The translations under genes and the position numbers were made by a program. The notes under the pieces are model-generated. The model saw only the letters and a program-made list of their open reading frames with translations. It searched no databases and was not told where the DNA came from. From assembly GCF_019898765.1 (NCBI RefSeq), contig NZ_JAIOKB010000003.1, positions 186,001 to 250,000 on the forward strand: a DNA stretch of 64,000 bases. The letters are read 5' to 3'. Shown here one piece after another: positions 50,513-59,345 of this stretch (position 1 is the stretch's first letter; each line of letters opens with the position of its first letter). The DNA is from Sphingomonas yunnanensis (GTDB lineage Bacteria > Pseudomonadota > Alphaproteobacteria > Sphingomonadales > Sphingomonadaceae).

Positions 50513-51424
50513 ATGGCAAAGTGGACAGTGAACGACATGCCGGATCAGTCGGGGCGCGTAGCGGTGGTGACCGGGACGGGCGGGCTCGGCCTTGAGGTGG
50601 CGCTGGCGCTAGCGCGCGCCGAGGCGGAGGTCGTGATCGCCGGACGCGATCCGCGCAAAGGCGCGGCGGCCGTCTCGCACGTCCGCTCGGCAGTACCCAG
50701 GGCCAAGCTTCGCTTCGAACCACTCGACCTCGCGTCGCTTGCTTCCGTGGCGCAGTTCGCCGAGCGACTGCGCAGGGATCAGGAGCGAGTCGACCTGCTC
50801 GTCAACAACGCGGGCGTCATGGTGCCGCCCGAGCGGCGCTCGACCGCGGATGGCTTCGAGCTGCAGTTCGGTACCAACCACCTCGGGCATTTCGCCCTGA
50901 CCGGCCACCTCCTGCCGCTACTCCGCGCGTCCAAAGGTGCGCGGGTAGTCTCGGTGTCGAGCGTCGCGGCGCGTGCCGGGTCAGTCGACTGGGGCGACTG
51001 GAACGCGACCGGCAGCTACGAGGCGATGCCGGTATACGCCCGCTCGAAGATCGCGTGCCTCATGTTCGGGTTGGAACTGCAGCGACGCAGCGCGCTCGCC
51101 GGGTGGCCGCTCGATAGCATCGCCGCCCATCCGGGTGTCGCCCGCACGGAGCTGCTCCACAACGGACCCGGCCGGAGCAGCCTGCACAGTCGTGTCCGCT
51201 CGCTGCTGCCATTCCTGTTCCAGCCCGCGGCGCAGGGTGCGCTGCCGCTACTGTTCGCCGCCACGTCGCCCGACGCGCGCGCAGGGGGTTATTACGGCCC
51301 CGACCGGCTCGGCGAAACCCGAGGGTACCCCACCGACGCCAAAATCCCGTCGCCAGCGTTGGACCGCGTGGCAGCCAAGCAGCTCTGGGCATTGTCCGAG
51401 CAGGCGACCGGCGTGCGATACTGA
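50513..51424 (+). CDS. Short-chain dehydrogenase/reductase
   Basis: 303 residues from ATG 50513; a GTG 24 bases earlier lies inside the operator and ATG 50537 is an alternative. Classical SDR motifs are VVTGTGGLGLEVA (TGxxxGxG), LLVNNAGVM (NNAG), VSVSSVAA with the catalytic Ser, and YARSK (YxxxK). Retinol-dehydrogenase-like features are NHLGHFALTGHLLPLL and PGVARTEL. It reduces a carbonyl or oxidises an alcohol with NAD(P)(H). It is the probable target of the divergent TetR protein and is followed 24 bp later by a broken membrane-protein gene. Confidence 0.9.
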   Translation: MAKWTVNDMPDQSGRVAVVTGTGGLGLEVALALARAEAEVVIAGRDPRKGAAAVSHVRSAVPRAKLRFEPLDLASLASVAQFAERLRRDQERVDLLVNNAGVMVPPERRSTADGFELQFGTNHLGHFALTGHLLPLLRASKGARVVSVSSVAARAGSVDWGDWNATGSYEAMPVYARSKIACLMFGLELQRRSALAGWPLDSIAAHPGVARTELLHNGPGRSSLHSRVRSLLPFLFQPAAQGALPLLFAATSPDARAGGYYGPDRLGETRGYPTDAKIPSPALDRVAAKQLWALSEQATGVRY

Positions 51425-51448
51425 TGACGTCGATAGGAAAGGGCATGT

Positions 51449-51813
51449 ATGGCGAGATACCTCACCTACGCAGCCTTCGGCTGGCTGACGTTCACAGGCG
51501 TGATGCATTTCGCCATCGATGTCAGCATTCCGTATCTGCGGGGGAAACGCGTCCCCGGACCCGAAACAACGCTCTATCACGGGCTGAACCCGCCCTTCGC
51601 GCTCGGGCAGCTCCTGTTCGGGCTGATGTCCCTGTGGGCGGCGCGGCGTGAGCCTGGTCTGCTGCGGGAGCCCATGGTGGTGATACTCGCGGGCGCGGGC
51701 GCAGCGGCTTGGCTGGCGCTCACCTTCTTCGCGATGGGGAGCCGAAGCTCAACGCCGGCATCTTCATCGCGCTGCTGATCGCCGCGATCATGCTCGAACG
51801 CGTGCGGGCTTGA
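51449..51813 (+). pseudogene. Small four-helix membrane protein (LIC_13387-like), frameshifted near 3' end
   Basis: From ATG 51449 (AGGAAAGGGC upstream) the frame gives three membrane helices: YLTYAAFGWLTFTGVMHFAI, FALGQLLFGLMSLWAA and EPMVVILAGAGAAAWLALTF. It then reads FFAMGSRSSTPASSSRC to a stop at 51776. One frame over, EPKLNAGIFIALLIAAIMLE gives the expected fourth helix and a stop at 51813. A small indel near 51738 explains this. The gene follows the SDR by 24 bp, so it belongs to the TetR-controlled unit. A short 109-residue product may still be made. Confidence 0.65.
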
Positions 51814-51921
51814 TTCCGTGAAAGCGCCAGCCGCGAGACGAATGGAGACGGACTATAACGAGGCTTCTATACGCTCCCGGCGTATCCGCCGGATGGTCGG
51901 AGTGCTCCGATCTGATATCGA

Positions 51922-52824
51922 TCATCTTCGCCCGGCCCGCCAGTCGGCCACATGATCCACCAAGGCGCGTAGTTTGAGCGGCATGTGGCGGCGGCCGGGA
52001 TAGAACAGGAAGAAGCCCGGAAGCGGCGGACAGAACGGTCCCAGCACCTCTCTCAGTTCGCCGCTGTGCAGCCACGGCGTGAATATCTCTGCCATGCCGA
52101 TCGTCAAGCCGCTGCCGGCGAGCGCCATCTTCACCATCAGTGCCATGTCATTGGTCGTCACTTCCGGCTCGACCTCGACAGCGAAGTCGCGCCCGAGCTC
52201 GCTGAACTCCCAGCGATAGGGTGCCGTCCCGTCGGACGAGCGCCAGCCGATGCAGCGGTGTTGTATCAGCTCGCGCGGGTGAAGCGGCGTTCCGGCCGCT
52301 GCCAGATAGGCGGGGGAGGCAACGACGATCTGGCGCTGCTCCTCGCTCACCGGCACCGCGATCATGTCGCGCTCGATCACCTCGCCGAGCCGCACCCCAG
52401 CATCGAACCCGCGCGCCACGATATCGAACCTGGCATCGGTGACGAGGATATCGAGACGTACATGCGGATGGGCGGCCCGGAAGGACGCCAGCAGGTCTCC
52501 CGAGAGGAAGGTTTCTGCGATGGAGGACACTGCGAGGCGCAGAAGGCCGGCAGGCTTGCCTCCATGGGCGGCTGCGGCCGTGGCAGCCGCTTCGATCTCG
52601 GCGAGCGCCGGCGCGACGCGATCCAGCAGGGCTTCGCCTGCCTCCGTCAACGCAACACTGCGCGTCGTTCGACGCAGCACCGCCGTTCCCAGCCCGTCTT
52701 CCACCTTGCGGACGGCTTGGCTCACCGCCGACCGGGTGACGCCGAGCTGATCGGCCGCGCCCGTGAAGCTGCGGGCGTGAGCCACCGCCGCGAGGGTGCT
52801 GAGGGCGTTGAGGTCGAGCTTCAT
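51922..52824 (-). CDS. LysR-family transcriptional regulator
   Basis: 300 residues from ATG 52824. The winged HTH is DLNALSTLAAVAHARSFTGAADQLGVTRSAVSQAVRKVEDGLGTAVLRRTTRSVALTEAG. The effector domain contains RLDILVTDARFDIVARGFDAGVRLGEVIERDMIAVPV, which matches the group close to the regulator at 7957. It diverges from the epoxide hydrolase gene across 193 bp and probably controls it. A longer frame to 53211 is not supported. Confidence 0.9.
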   Translation of the reverse strand: MKLDLNALSTLAAVAHARSFTGAADQLGVTRSAVSQAVRKVEDGLGTAVLRRTTRSVALTEAGEALLDRVAPALAEIEAAATAAAAHGGKPAGLLRLAVSSIAETFLSGDLLASFRAAHPHVRLDILVTDARFDIVARGFDAGVRLGEVIERDMIAVPVSEEQRQIVVASPAYLAAAGTPLHPRELIQHRCIGWRSSDGTAPYRWEFSELGRDFAVEVEPEVTTNDMALMVKMALAGSGLTIGMAEIFTPWLHSGELREVLGPFCPPLPGFFLFYPGRRHMPLKLRALVDHVADWRAGRR

Positions 52825-53017
52825 TGTCCAGCCAAGCTTACCGGACCATGCACGATGGCGCCAATAGTCTCGCCCAGTCCCACCGCTTAAGTCTCTGGCG
52901 GCCATGGGACCGACCGGTCGACGGAGAAACGCCGCCCGCGCCCCGTCGCTGAGCAGGGGATGATGGCCAGGTCCGGATGGCGCAGCGACGAAACGATTTC
53001 CACGCAAGAGGCACAAC

Positions 53018-54145
53018 ATGATCCGTCCATTCAAGATCGCTATCTCAGATGACCGCCTGAGCCTGATACGGCGGCAGGTCGAGGACTTCGACTGGCGAGA
53101 GTTCCCTGATGCCGGCGGGTGGAAGTCGGGCGTTGGTCTTGCCGATCTTCGCCGCCTCGTCGAATACTGGCTCAAGGCCTTCGACTGGCGCTCCCAAGAA
53201 GAGAAACTCAACCGACGACAGCATCATCTTGCCGACATCGATGGGCAGACGCTCCACTTCGTCAAGGAGAGTGGAGATGGATCGCGGTTGCCGATCCTTC
53301 TCCTACATGGCTGGCCCGGGTCGTTTCTCGAGTTCGAGGCACTGATCGATCCGCTGACGGGAGATGGGCACGACGTCGTCGTTCCATCGCTGCCCGGCTG
53401 CGCTTTCTCGGGCCGTTCAGACGCGCCGATCGGGCCCCGGCGCACGGCCGCGCTGATGGATGGACTGATGCGCGAGCTCTTCCCAGGTCGGCGCTATCTC
53501 GTCCAGGGCGGCGACTGGGGCAGCGCGATCGGCGCTTGGCTGGCTCACGACTATCCCGATCGCGTCGCCGCGCTCCACATCAACATGATGACGGCGCAGA
53601 CGGACGGCGTTGATCCCGAGACCGCCGAAGAGAAGGCCTGGGCGGAGCGCGTCAGCAAGCTGGCCGAGGAGGAGCGCGGCTACTTCCTCGAGCAAAGCAC
53701 CCGCCCGCAGACGCTCGGCATCGCCATGTCGGACAGCCCTGTTGGTGTCGCGGCCTGGATCCTCGAGAAGTTCGGCGTCTGGGCGGACGTTCCTCGCGAC
53801 GACGCCGGCCGTCCCGACCTGTGGGCTGCCTTCGATGAGGATCTCCTCCTCACCAACATCATGCTCTACGTGGCGCCTCGATCGTTCGTCACCTCGACCT
53901 GGCTCTATCGTGGCCGCGTCTTGGAAGGTTCCCACGTCTTTCCGGCGGGTTCGCGCGTCACCGTTCCCACAGGGGTCGCGGCGTTCCCCGATCCGGTCTT
54001 CCCGCTGCCGCCGCGCTCGCTCGCGGAGCAAAGCTACAGGATTGAGCGGTGGACGAACATGGAACGTGGCGGTCATTTCGCGGCGCTCGAACAGCCCGAT
54101 CTGCTGCTGGCTGACCTACGTGCCTTCGTGGAAGACGTTTGGTAA
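53018..54145 (+). CDS. Epoxide hydrolase with EHN domain (microsomal type)
   Basis: 375 residues from ATG 53018. The N-terminal EHN domain (about 1-105) shows FKIAISDDRLSLIRRQVEDF and LRRLVEYWLKAFDWRSQEEKLN. The alpha/beta-hydrolase core has LLHGWPGSFLEFEALI and the nucleophile elbow VQGGDWGSAIGAWLA with catalytic Asp. The His lies in MERGGHFAALEQPD. It opens epoxides to diols; bacterial members act on juvenile-hormone-like, limonene or styrene-type epoxides. It is divergent from a LysR regulator. This is the second epoxide-hydrolase-type gene in the window (the other ends at 29701). Confidence 0.92.
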   Translation: MIRPFKIAISDDRLSLIRRQVEDFDWREFPDAGGWKSGVGLADLRRLVEYWLKAFDWRSQEEKLNRRQHHLADIDGQTLHFVKESGDGSRLPILLLHGWPGSFLEFEALIDPLTGDGHDVVVPSLPGCAFSGRSDAPIGPRRTAALMDGLMRELFPGRRYLVQGGDWGSAIGAWLAHDYPDRVAALHINMMTAQTDGVDPETAEEKAWAERVSKLAEEERGYFLEQSTRPQTLGIAMSDSPVGVAAWILEKFGVWADVPRDDAGRPDLWAAFDEDLLLTNIMLYVAPRSFVTSTWLYRGRVLEGSHVFPAGSRVTVPTGVAAFPDPVFPLPPRSLAEQSYRIERWTNMERGGHFAALEQPDLLLADLRAFVEDVW

Positions 54146-54423
54146 CGCCGTGGCCGGCGCTCCTTCATGAGCGGCCTGGCTGGCCGCCGAACCGGCGAAC
54201 GGCCGTTTGACGACGGCGCCGTCGATCTCTCCCGAGAACGAGTTCCTCGCACCCGACGGTCGTCACCCGCGGCGGCGTGCTGTCCATCGCCGCTCCCGTC
54301 TACGACCCGCGGTTCCGACGCCGACGACGCGAGCCTCGTCGGTCGATTTGGTCACCCGTACGGCACCCGCGCCTCGCTCGGGGATGCGCTCGTTCTCGCC
54401 GCGGGAGAGCGGCCCAGACGCCG

Positions 54424-55173
54424 TCACGCCAGCGCTTCCCACGTCAGAATGACTCCCACCGCGATCATCAGCACGTAGATGGCCGTGTAGAAGCGCTCGG
54501 GTGCGACGCGGCGAACCAGGGCCACGCCGGTCACCGTGGCGGCGAGCGCCACGGGAAGAAGCAGGAGCGACGTCAGGAGATTGGCCCGTGTGAACTGGCC
54601 GAGTGCCAGATACGCCGGCACCTTGATCCAGTTCACCGCGGCGAAGAAGATCGCGGTCGTACCTACCAGGCGCTCGCGCGGCAGACCACGTGGCAGAACC
54701 CAGAGCTGGAAGGGCGGCTGCCCCGCGTGCGCGATCTGGCTGGTGAAGCCCGAGGCCACGCCGAAGAGGGTGCCGAGCCATTCGGGCCAGCGCGCGATCT
54801 CGCGGGAACGCGGGCGGCGCGCCATCCAGAGCCGGTACAGACCGAACAGGATCGAGATCGCCCCGACCGCGGCCATCACCGCCCTCGGCGACACGCTCGC
54901 GGCGAAAGCGTATCCCAGCGCTATCCCGACCATCGCGCCGGGCAGCATCCAGCCGATCAGGCGCCAGTCGACGGAGCGCCGAAACGCCCACACACCGACG
55001 ACATCCTGCGCGATGAGGAGCGGCAGCGTGATCGCCGCGGCCCGTACCGGATCGATCGCCAGCGCGAGCAGCGGGAGCGACAAGGCGCCCATGCCAGCGA
55101 ACCCGCCCTTCGCTAGCCCGAGGAGGATGATGGCCGGTATGGCAAGGACATAGAAGTGCCAGTCGACGATCAT
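54424..55173 (-). CDS. TauE/SafE-family permease (TSUP)
   Basis: 249 residues with about eight membrane helices. The family repeat motif is seen twice: LLGLAKGGFAGMGALSLPLLAL in the first half and GTLFGVASGFTSQIAHAGQPPFQLWVL in the second. TSUP proteins move organosulfur anions or other small anions across the inner membrane. No sulfur-metabolism gene lies next to it, so the substrate is open. Single-gene unit on the minus strand. Confidence 0.9.
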   Translation of the reverse strand: MIVDWHFYVLAIPAIILLGLAKGGFAGMGALSLPLLALAIDPVRAAAITLPLLIAQDVVGVWAFRRSVDWRLIGWMLPGAMVGIALGYAFAASVSPRAVMAAVGAISILFGLYRLWMARRPRSREIARWPEWLGTLFGVASGFTSQIAHAGQPPFQLWVLPRGLPRERLVGTTAIFFAAVNWIKVPAYLALGQFTRANLLTSLLLLPVALAATVTGVALVRRVAPERFYTAIYVLMIAVGVILTWEALA

Positions 55174-55331
55174 GGTGGGCCATTACCGAGTTCGACCGAT
55201 CACGCCCACCGGCAAGCGGCGGTATCGAATTACCGCGTCGATCACCGAGACCGCGGCGCTAAGCGGCAGGGCGGTTGCAGGAGCGCTCTTCGAACATCGT
55301 CTCGGATCGTAGCGCCGCCTCCGGCAGCTAT

Positions 55332-55871
55332 TCAGTGCTCCAGCCATTCCTCGGCGTATTTCACCACGCCTGCGATGCCGTCGAGCGCTCCCGGTCGTAG
55401 AGGAAGTATCATGCAGTTCTCACCAGGCGCGTCGAATGGCAGCGTGATCGGATAACGGCTCATCGGCTCGAAGCCGAATCGGGGGTAATAAGAGGGAAGG
55501 CCGACCAGGACGATGGTGTCAAAGCCGAGCTCGAGCGCCCTCTGACAAGCCGCCTCGACCAGCCTTTTGCCGACGCCCCTGGATTGATAGTCGGGCACCA
55601 CCGATAGGGGCGCTAGGGCGAGCGTTTCAACGCACGATCCCGAGCCACAGATAGACGCCCTCGTCAGCAGGATGTGTCCCACGGCCCTACCGTCAACCTC
55701 GGCCAGAAGGGACAGCGGGGGGATCCAGGCGCCGGTACCACGAAGCCGCTCGATCATCAGGTGCTCGCGATGATCGCTGTAGATCACGTTGTCGTAAGCG
55801 CGCACCACAATCTCTGAGATTGCGGGAACGTCCCCGGGGCACTCCGCTCGAACTGCGATCGCTGCCTTCAT
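55332..55871 (-). CDS. GNAT-family N-acetyltransferase
   Basis: 179 residues. The acetyl-CoA-binding motif is SVVPDYQSRGVGKRLVEAACQRAL. It is followed by FDTIVLVGLPSYYPRFGFEP, a hallmark of the YhbS-like acetyltransferase group. Early strands contain LLAEVDGRAVGHILLTRA. Probably a cytoplasmic small-molecule acetyltransferase; substrate unknown. No operon partner. Confidence 0.9.
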   Translation of the reverse strand: MKAAIAVRAECPGDVPAISEIVVRAYDNVIYSDHREHLMIERLRGTGAWIPPLSLLAEVDGRAVGHILLTRASICGSGSCVETLALAPLSVVPDYQSRGVGKRLVEAACQRALELGFDTIVLVGLPSYYPRFGFEPMSRYPITLPFDAPGENCMILPLRPGALDGIAGVVKYAEEWLEH

Positions 55872-55929
55872 GCGGGATCCCTACACCCCTGAAGCGGGTT
55901 TGCGATGTCCGGTCGGGTCTGGCACCGAA

Positions 55930-55991
55930 ATGAACGAGCGGTCGGAAGGTGAGGGCGGGCGGGATCGCTTGAGGGACCGCTTCCCCTCCGC
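55930..55991 (+). repeat. Dispersed two-box intergenic element, copy 10
   Basis: ATGAACGAGCGGTCGGAA at 55930 and GAGGGACCGCTTCCCCTCC from 55971, spacing 41 nt. Box 2 has lost its TGGGTC half. It lies between two minus-strand genes. Confidence 0.6.
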
Positions 55992-55999
55992 TCTCTGCT

Positions 56000-57100
56000 T
56001 CAGTCTTGATCCAGAACGACCGTCCGCCCCGTCGCGGCAGAGCGACGCGCGGCATCAAGGATGCGCGCCACAATTAGCGCGTTGTCTAGCGAGGACGGAT
56101 CCGCCTCAGCCACTTCAACGCGCCCACGGACGACCGCGGCGAGAAAGGCGAACGGGTCGGTGAACGCGGGCACCGGCATGTCGAGCGTCCGGTCTGCCGT
56201 CTCGCCGCGGCGGCGCAGCACCAGCGTCTTCCCGTCCGGCGTCGATAGCACGCCGGTCTCGCCGAACAGCTGGATGTCCTTGCGATGGTCGGGCCAGTTC
56301 CACGACGCCTGCAGGACGGCCGTGGCGGCGGGGTAGGACAGCACGATCGTCGCTTCGTCGTCGACCCGCGCGTAGACCGGGTCGCGCTTGAGCCGCTGCG
56401 TCACCGCGGTGACGCTGATCGGCGCCCTGCCCTGCATCAGCCAGGTCATGAGGTCGGCGCCATAGCAGCCGAAATCCACCATCGCGCCGCCCCCGTTCGC
56501 CTTCGGGTCGACCAACCAGGACAGGAACTCGGGCTGTACGCCGATCTCTTTCGGGCCGTAATGACCGTCGCGGAAAACTACCTTGCGGATCGCACCGACG
56601 CTACCCGCGGCGAGCGCCCGACCCAGCGCGGTACGGCTTGGATACCAGCTGGTCTCGTAGTTGGTGAGCAGCTGGATGCCATGCCGCCGTGCCAAGGCTG
56701 CCATGGCCGCGGCTTCCGCCGCGTCGAAGCTCAGCGGCTTCTCGACCATCACGTGGATGCGCCGCGGCGCGGCTGCCTCGACCACCTCGCGATGCTCCGC
56801 CACGGACCCGAACGCCAGCACCGCCTCCGGTTTTATCAGGTCCAACATCGGCGCGAGCCGGTCGTGCACGAGCGCGGGGTCGAGGTGATAATCGCGGACG
56901 TAGCGTGCGGCGACGGCTCGATCGGGTTCGTAGATGCCGACAATCTCGACGTCCCCGATCGCGCGCCGCCCAAGAAGACCGCCGACATGGCCGTGCGTGA
57001 GGCGCGCGATCGCCACGCGAACTGGTCGATCGGCCGGCCGTGCCGATGCTGTCGAGATCGAGCAGAGCAGCATCAATAGCAGGCTCATCAACCGGTGCAT
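56000..57100 (-). CDS. Exported Gfo/Idh/MocA-family oxidoreductase
   Basis: 366 residues from ATG 57100, with GAGGGG 7-12 bases upstream. The signal peptide is MHRLMSLLLMLLCSISTASA. The Rossmann part is divergent at its start (VAIARLTHGHVGGLLGRRAI) but keeps VMVEKPLSFDAAEAAAM, the EKP motif, and GGGAMVDFGCYGADLMTWL. Secreted members of this family often act on glycans or sugar derivatives in the periplasm with a tightly bound NAD(P). Single-gene unit; substrate unknown. Not related by operon to the Gfo/Idh gene in the YcaO cluster. Confidence 0.87.
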   Translation of the reverse strand: MHRLMSLLLMLLCSISTASARPADRPVRVAIARLTHGHVGGLLGRRAIGDVEIVGIYEPDRAVAARYVRDYHLDPALVHDRLAPMLDLIKPEAVLAFGSVAEHREVVEAAAPRRIHVMVEKPLSFDAAEAAAMAALARRHGIQLLTNYETSWYPSRTALGRALAAGSVGAIRKVVFRDGHYGPKEIGVQPEFLSWLVDPKANGGGAMVDFGCYGADLMTWLMQGRAPISVTAVTQRLKRDPVYARVDDEATIVLSYPAATAVLQASWNWPDHRKDIQLFGETGVLSTPDGKTLVLRRRGETADRTLDMPVPAFTDPFAFLAAVVRGRVEVAEADPSSLDNALIVARILDAARRSAATGRTVVLDQD

Positions 57101-57223
57101 GGGATACCCCTCGTGCTTGATCACCCGTTTCCGGACGGGCGGCCGCTCCGACAATCGTGTCAGTGACGGTGCCACATTCCGTCGACCTGCGTACAGGTCA
57201 ACGCGTGATGCAGCTGACACATC

Positions 57224-57268
57224 GGCCTGCCGCGTCGCTGCGGCAGGCGCCTTGTCGCAGGCTTTCTC
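57224..57268 (-). repeat. Hairpin repeat after a minus-strand gene (possible terminator), copy 2
   Basis: GCCTGCCGC (57225-57233) pairs perfectly with GCGGCAGGC (57240-57248) around a 6-nt loop. The conserved tail GCAGGCTTTCTC follows. It matches the element at 3008-3051 over about 44 bp and again lies just past a minus-strand stop, here the dipeptidase ending at 57290. Confidence 0.6.
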
Positions 57269-57289
57269 CGTAGTCGACCGGTATCGGGG

Positions 57290-58558
57290 CTACTGACCCG
57301 TTCCAGTGCGACGGCGGCCTGGGACGGGCGACGGTCGAGCGCGCAGCTGTGCCTCGACCCGCTCGGCCGCCTCCATCACGCGCAGCACGTTGCCGCCGGC
57401 CAGCCTGGCGACGTCGGCGTCGGACCAGCCGCGGCGCATCAGTTCGGCGAGCAGCGCGGGATAGGTCGACACGTCACCGAGCCCTGTCGGCAGCGTCGCG
57501 CCGACGCCGTCGAAGTCCGAGCCGAGCCCGACGTGATCGACGCCCGCCACCTCGGCGACATGGACGATATGGTCCGCCACCTGCGCCAGCGTCACGGCCG
57601 GGGCCGGGTGCGCGCGGAGCCAGGCGGCGTAATCCGCCGCCGCTTTCTCCGGCTGGCCGATGTCGAGGCCATTGTACGGCGGCGAGTTGAGCCGCGCCTT
57701 CTCGGCCAGCGAATCGGCGGACCAGCGGCGGTAGGCGTCGGCGACATAGCCCGGCGCATAGTCGACCATCACCACCCCGCCGTTGCGCGCCACCAGCCGC
57801 AGCACGTCGTCCGAGACGTTGCGCGGATGGTCGTTGAGCGCGCGCGCGCCCGAGTGCGAGAAGATCACCGGTGCGCGTGTCACCGCCAGCGCATCGCGCA
57901 TCACCTTCTCGCTGACATGCGACAGGTCGACCAGCATGCCGAGCCGATTGAGCTCGAGCACCACCTTCCGCCCGAAGTCGGTGAGCCCGTCGTGGCGCGG
58001 GTCATCGGTGGCGGAGTCGGCCCAGTCGATCGTGCGCGAGTGGGTGAGGGTGAGATAGCCCGCGCCCAGCGCGGCATAGGCGCGCAGCACCGAGAGGCTG
58101 CCGTCGATCTGGCCGCCGCCCTCCACGCCGATCAGGCAGGCGATCCGACCCGCCGCATGCGCGCGGCGCACGTCGGCGGCGGTGCGCGCCAGCGCGAACG
58201 TGTCGGGGTAGCGGTCGGCGAGCGAGCGGACGAGGTCGATCTGCTCGAGCGTCTGCTCCACCTGCTCCTTGCCGGGCAGGTCGGGCGACACCCACACCGA
58301 CCAGAACTGGCCGCCGACCAGCCCGCGCCGCAGCCGCGCGATGTCGGTGTTGTAGGCGGGGTCGCTCGCGCCGAGATCGCGCAGGTCCATCGTCCAGCGC
58401 GCCTCGCCCTCGCGCTCGCGCAGCGCCTCGGGCCAGTCGTTATGGCCGTCGATCAGCGGGGTCGTCTTGAGCACGCGAGCGACGCGCGCGGCATGATCCT
58501 GCGCCGTGGCGGGGACGGCCGCGAGCAGCGCCACCGTCGCGAGCAACGCCGCCCTCAA
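57290..58558 (-). CDS. Exported M19-family dipeptidase (renal dipeptidase type)
   Basis: 422 residues. The signal peptide is MRAALLATVALLAAVPATAQ. Binuclear zinc-site motifs are in order: LIDGHNDWPEA (His, Asp), LIGVEGGGQ (bridging Glu), MLVDLSHVSE and IFSHSGARALNDHPRN (His ligands). The late GVDHVGLGSDFDGVG has the substrate-side Asp. M19 enzymes cut L-L and L-D dipeptides. The start overlaps the XRE-cupin regulator stop by 4 bp, so the two are one unit. Divergent genes encode a dipeptide epimerase and a peptide transporter. Confidence 0.92.
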   Translation of the reverse strand: MRAALLATVALLAAVPATAQDHAARVARVLKTTPLIDGHNDWPEALREREGEARWTMDLRDLGASDPAYNTDIARLRRGLVGGQFWSVWVSPDLPGKEQVEQTLEQIDLVRSLADRYPDTFALARTAADVRRAHAAGRIACLIGVEGGGQIDGSLSVLRAYAALGAGYLTLTHSRTIDWADSATDDPRHDGLTDFGRKVVLELNRLGMLVDLSHVSEKVMRDALAVTRAPVIFSHSGARALNDHPRNVSDDVLRLVARNGGVVMVDYAPGYVADAYRRWSADSLAEKARLNSPPYNGLDIGQPEKAAADYAAWLRAHPAPAVTLAQVADHIVHVAEVAGVDHVGLGSDFDGVGATLPTGLGDVSTYPALLAELMRRGWSDADVARLAGGNVLRVMEAAERVEAQLRARPSPVPGRRRTGTGQ

Positions 58559-59244
58559 CGGGCGCGCCCGCTGCGGCGCGGCGGGGCGGGCGCGTCATTC
58601 TCATTTTCTGCATCGGCGCCGCGCTGGCCGTGGTGGAGCGTCAGCAATGATTCCATCAGTTCCTCCTCGGCGCTCGACATCACCGCCAGCACCTCGGCCT
58701 CCTCGCAGCCCGTGGCGGCGAGATAGGCGTGGCCCATGCTCGAGTCGATGTAGATCGCCTGACCAGGCTCGAGCGTGACCGGATCGTAGAATTCGGTCTG
58801 CACTTCGACCCGCCCGCTCAGCACGTAGAGAAACTCCTCGCCGGAGTGGCGCACCAGCTCGCCGAATTGCTCGGCCGAACGCGCGCGGATCTTGGTGACG
58901 ACCGGGATCATGCGCTTCCGCCGCAGCTCGGTGCAGAGGTAATAATAGTCGTAATTGGGCGTCTCCACGCGCACCGAATGCGCCACGTCGCCGAGGCTGC
59001 GTCGCGCGGTGACCGGCTGCGCGGCTTCCTCGCTCTCCTCGGCGAACAGGTCGGTCATGCGCAGGCCGAGCCGCCGCGCCAGCGCCTGTAACTTGTCATA
59101 GGTCAGCGTCAGCCGGTCGTGCTCGATCTTGGAGAGGGTCGAGACCGGGATCCCGGACTTGGCGCTCATCTCCTTGAGCGTCCAGCCCTCGCGCGCGCGG
59201 AGTCCTTTGAGGAGCGCGCCCAGGGTCGGGGGCGATGTCGGCAA
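58555..59244 (-). CDS. XRE-family regulator with C-terminal cupin sensor
   Basis: 229 residues from TTG 59244, which has AGGAGG 8 bases upstream. The frame is open to 59346, but that part runs through the operator region. The HTH_XRE domain (about 8-63) is LGALLKGLRAREGWTLKEMSAKSGIPVSTLSKIEHDRLTLTYDKLQALARRL. The C-terminal cupin (about 135-205) has HSGEEFLYVLSGRVEVQTEF and LEPGQAIYIDSSMGHAYLA. Such proteins sense small metabolites. It sits between the dipeptidase and the divergent peptide genes and probably binds the CAGGA-N8-TCCTG sites at 59284 and 63628. Confidence 0.88.
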   Translation of the reverse strand: MPTSPPTLGALLKGLRAREGWTLKEMSAKSGIPVSTLSKIEHDRLTLTYDKLQALARRLGLRMTDLFAEESEEAAQPVTARRSLGDVAHSVRVETPNYDYYYLCTELRRKRMIPVVTKIRARSAEQFGELVRHSGEEFLYVLSGRVEVQTEFYDPVTLEPGQAIYIDSSMGHAYLAATGCEEAEVLAVMSSAEEELMESLLTLHHGQRGADAENENDAPAPPRRSGRAR

Positions 59245-59283
59245 AGCGGCGTCCTCCTGAGGGCCATTGACGAAGCGCCTAAA

Positions 59284-59301
59284 CAGGATACGTTCGTCCT
59301 G
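59284..59301. promoter_or_regulatory. CAGGA-N8-TCCTG operator in the divergent promoter region
   Basis: CAGGA (59284-59288), 8-bp spacer, TCCTG (59297-59301), followed by ATTAGGAT. It lies between the regulator and the serine hydrolase gene. The same motif with longer arms occurs at 63628-63649 before the TonB receptor. Confidence 0.6.
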
Positions 59302-59345
59302 ATTAGGATGATACCTGAGGATAACGGCAAGCGGAGGCCGGGGCA

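Noticed and set aside
54146..54423. Region with open frames on both strands between the epoxide hydrolase and the TSUP permease
   Set aside because: Frames are Arg/Ser/Pro-rich and cross each other; no start context or homology, so treated as non-coding.
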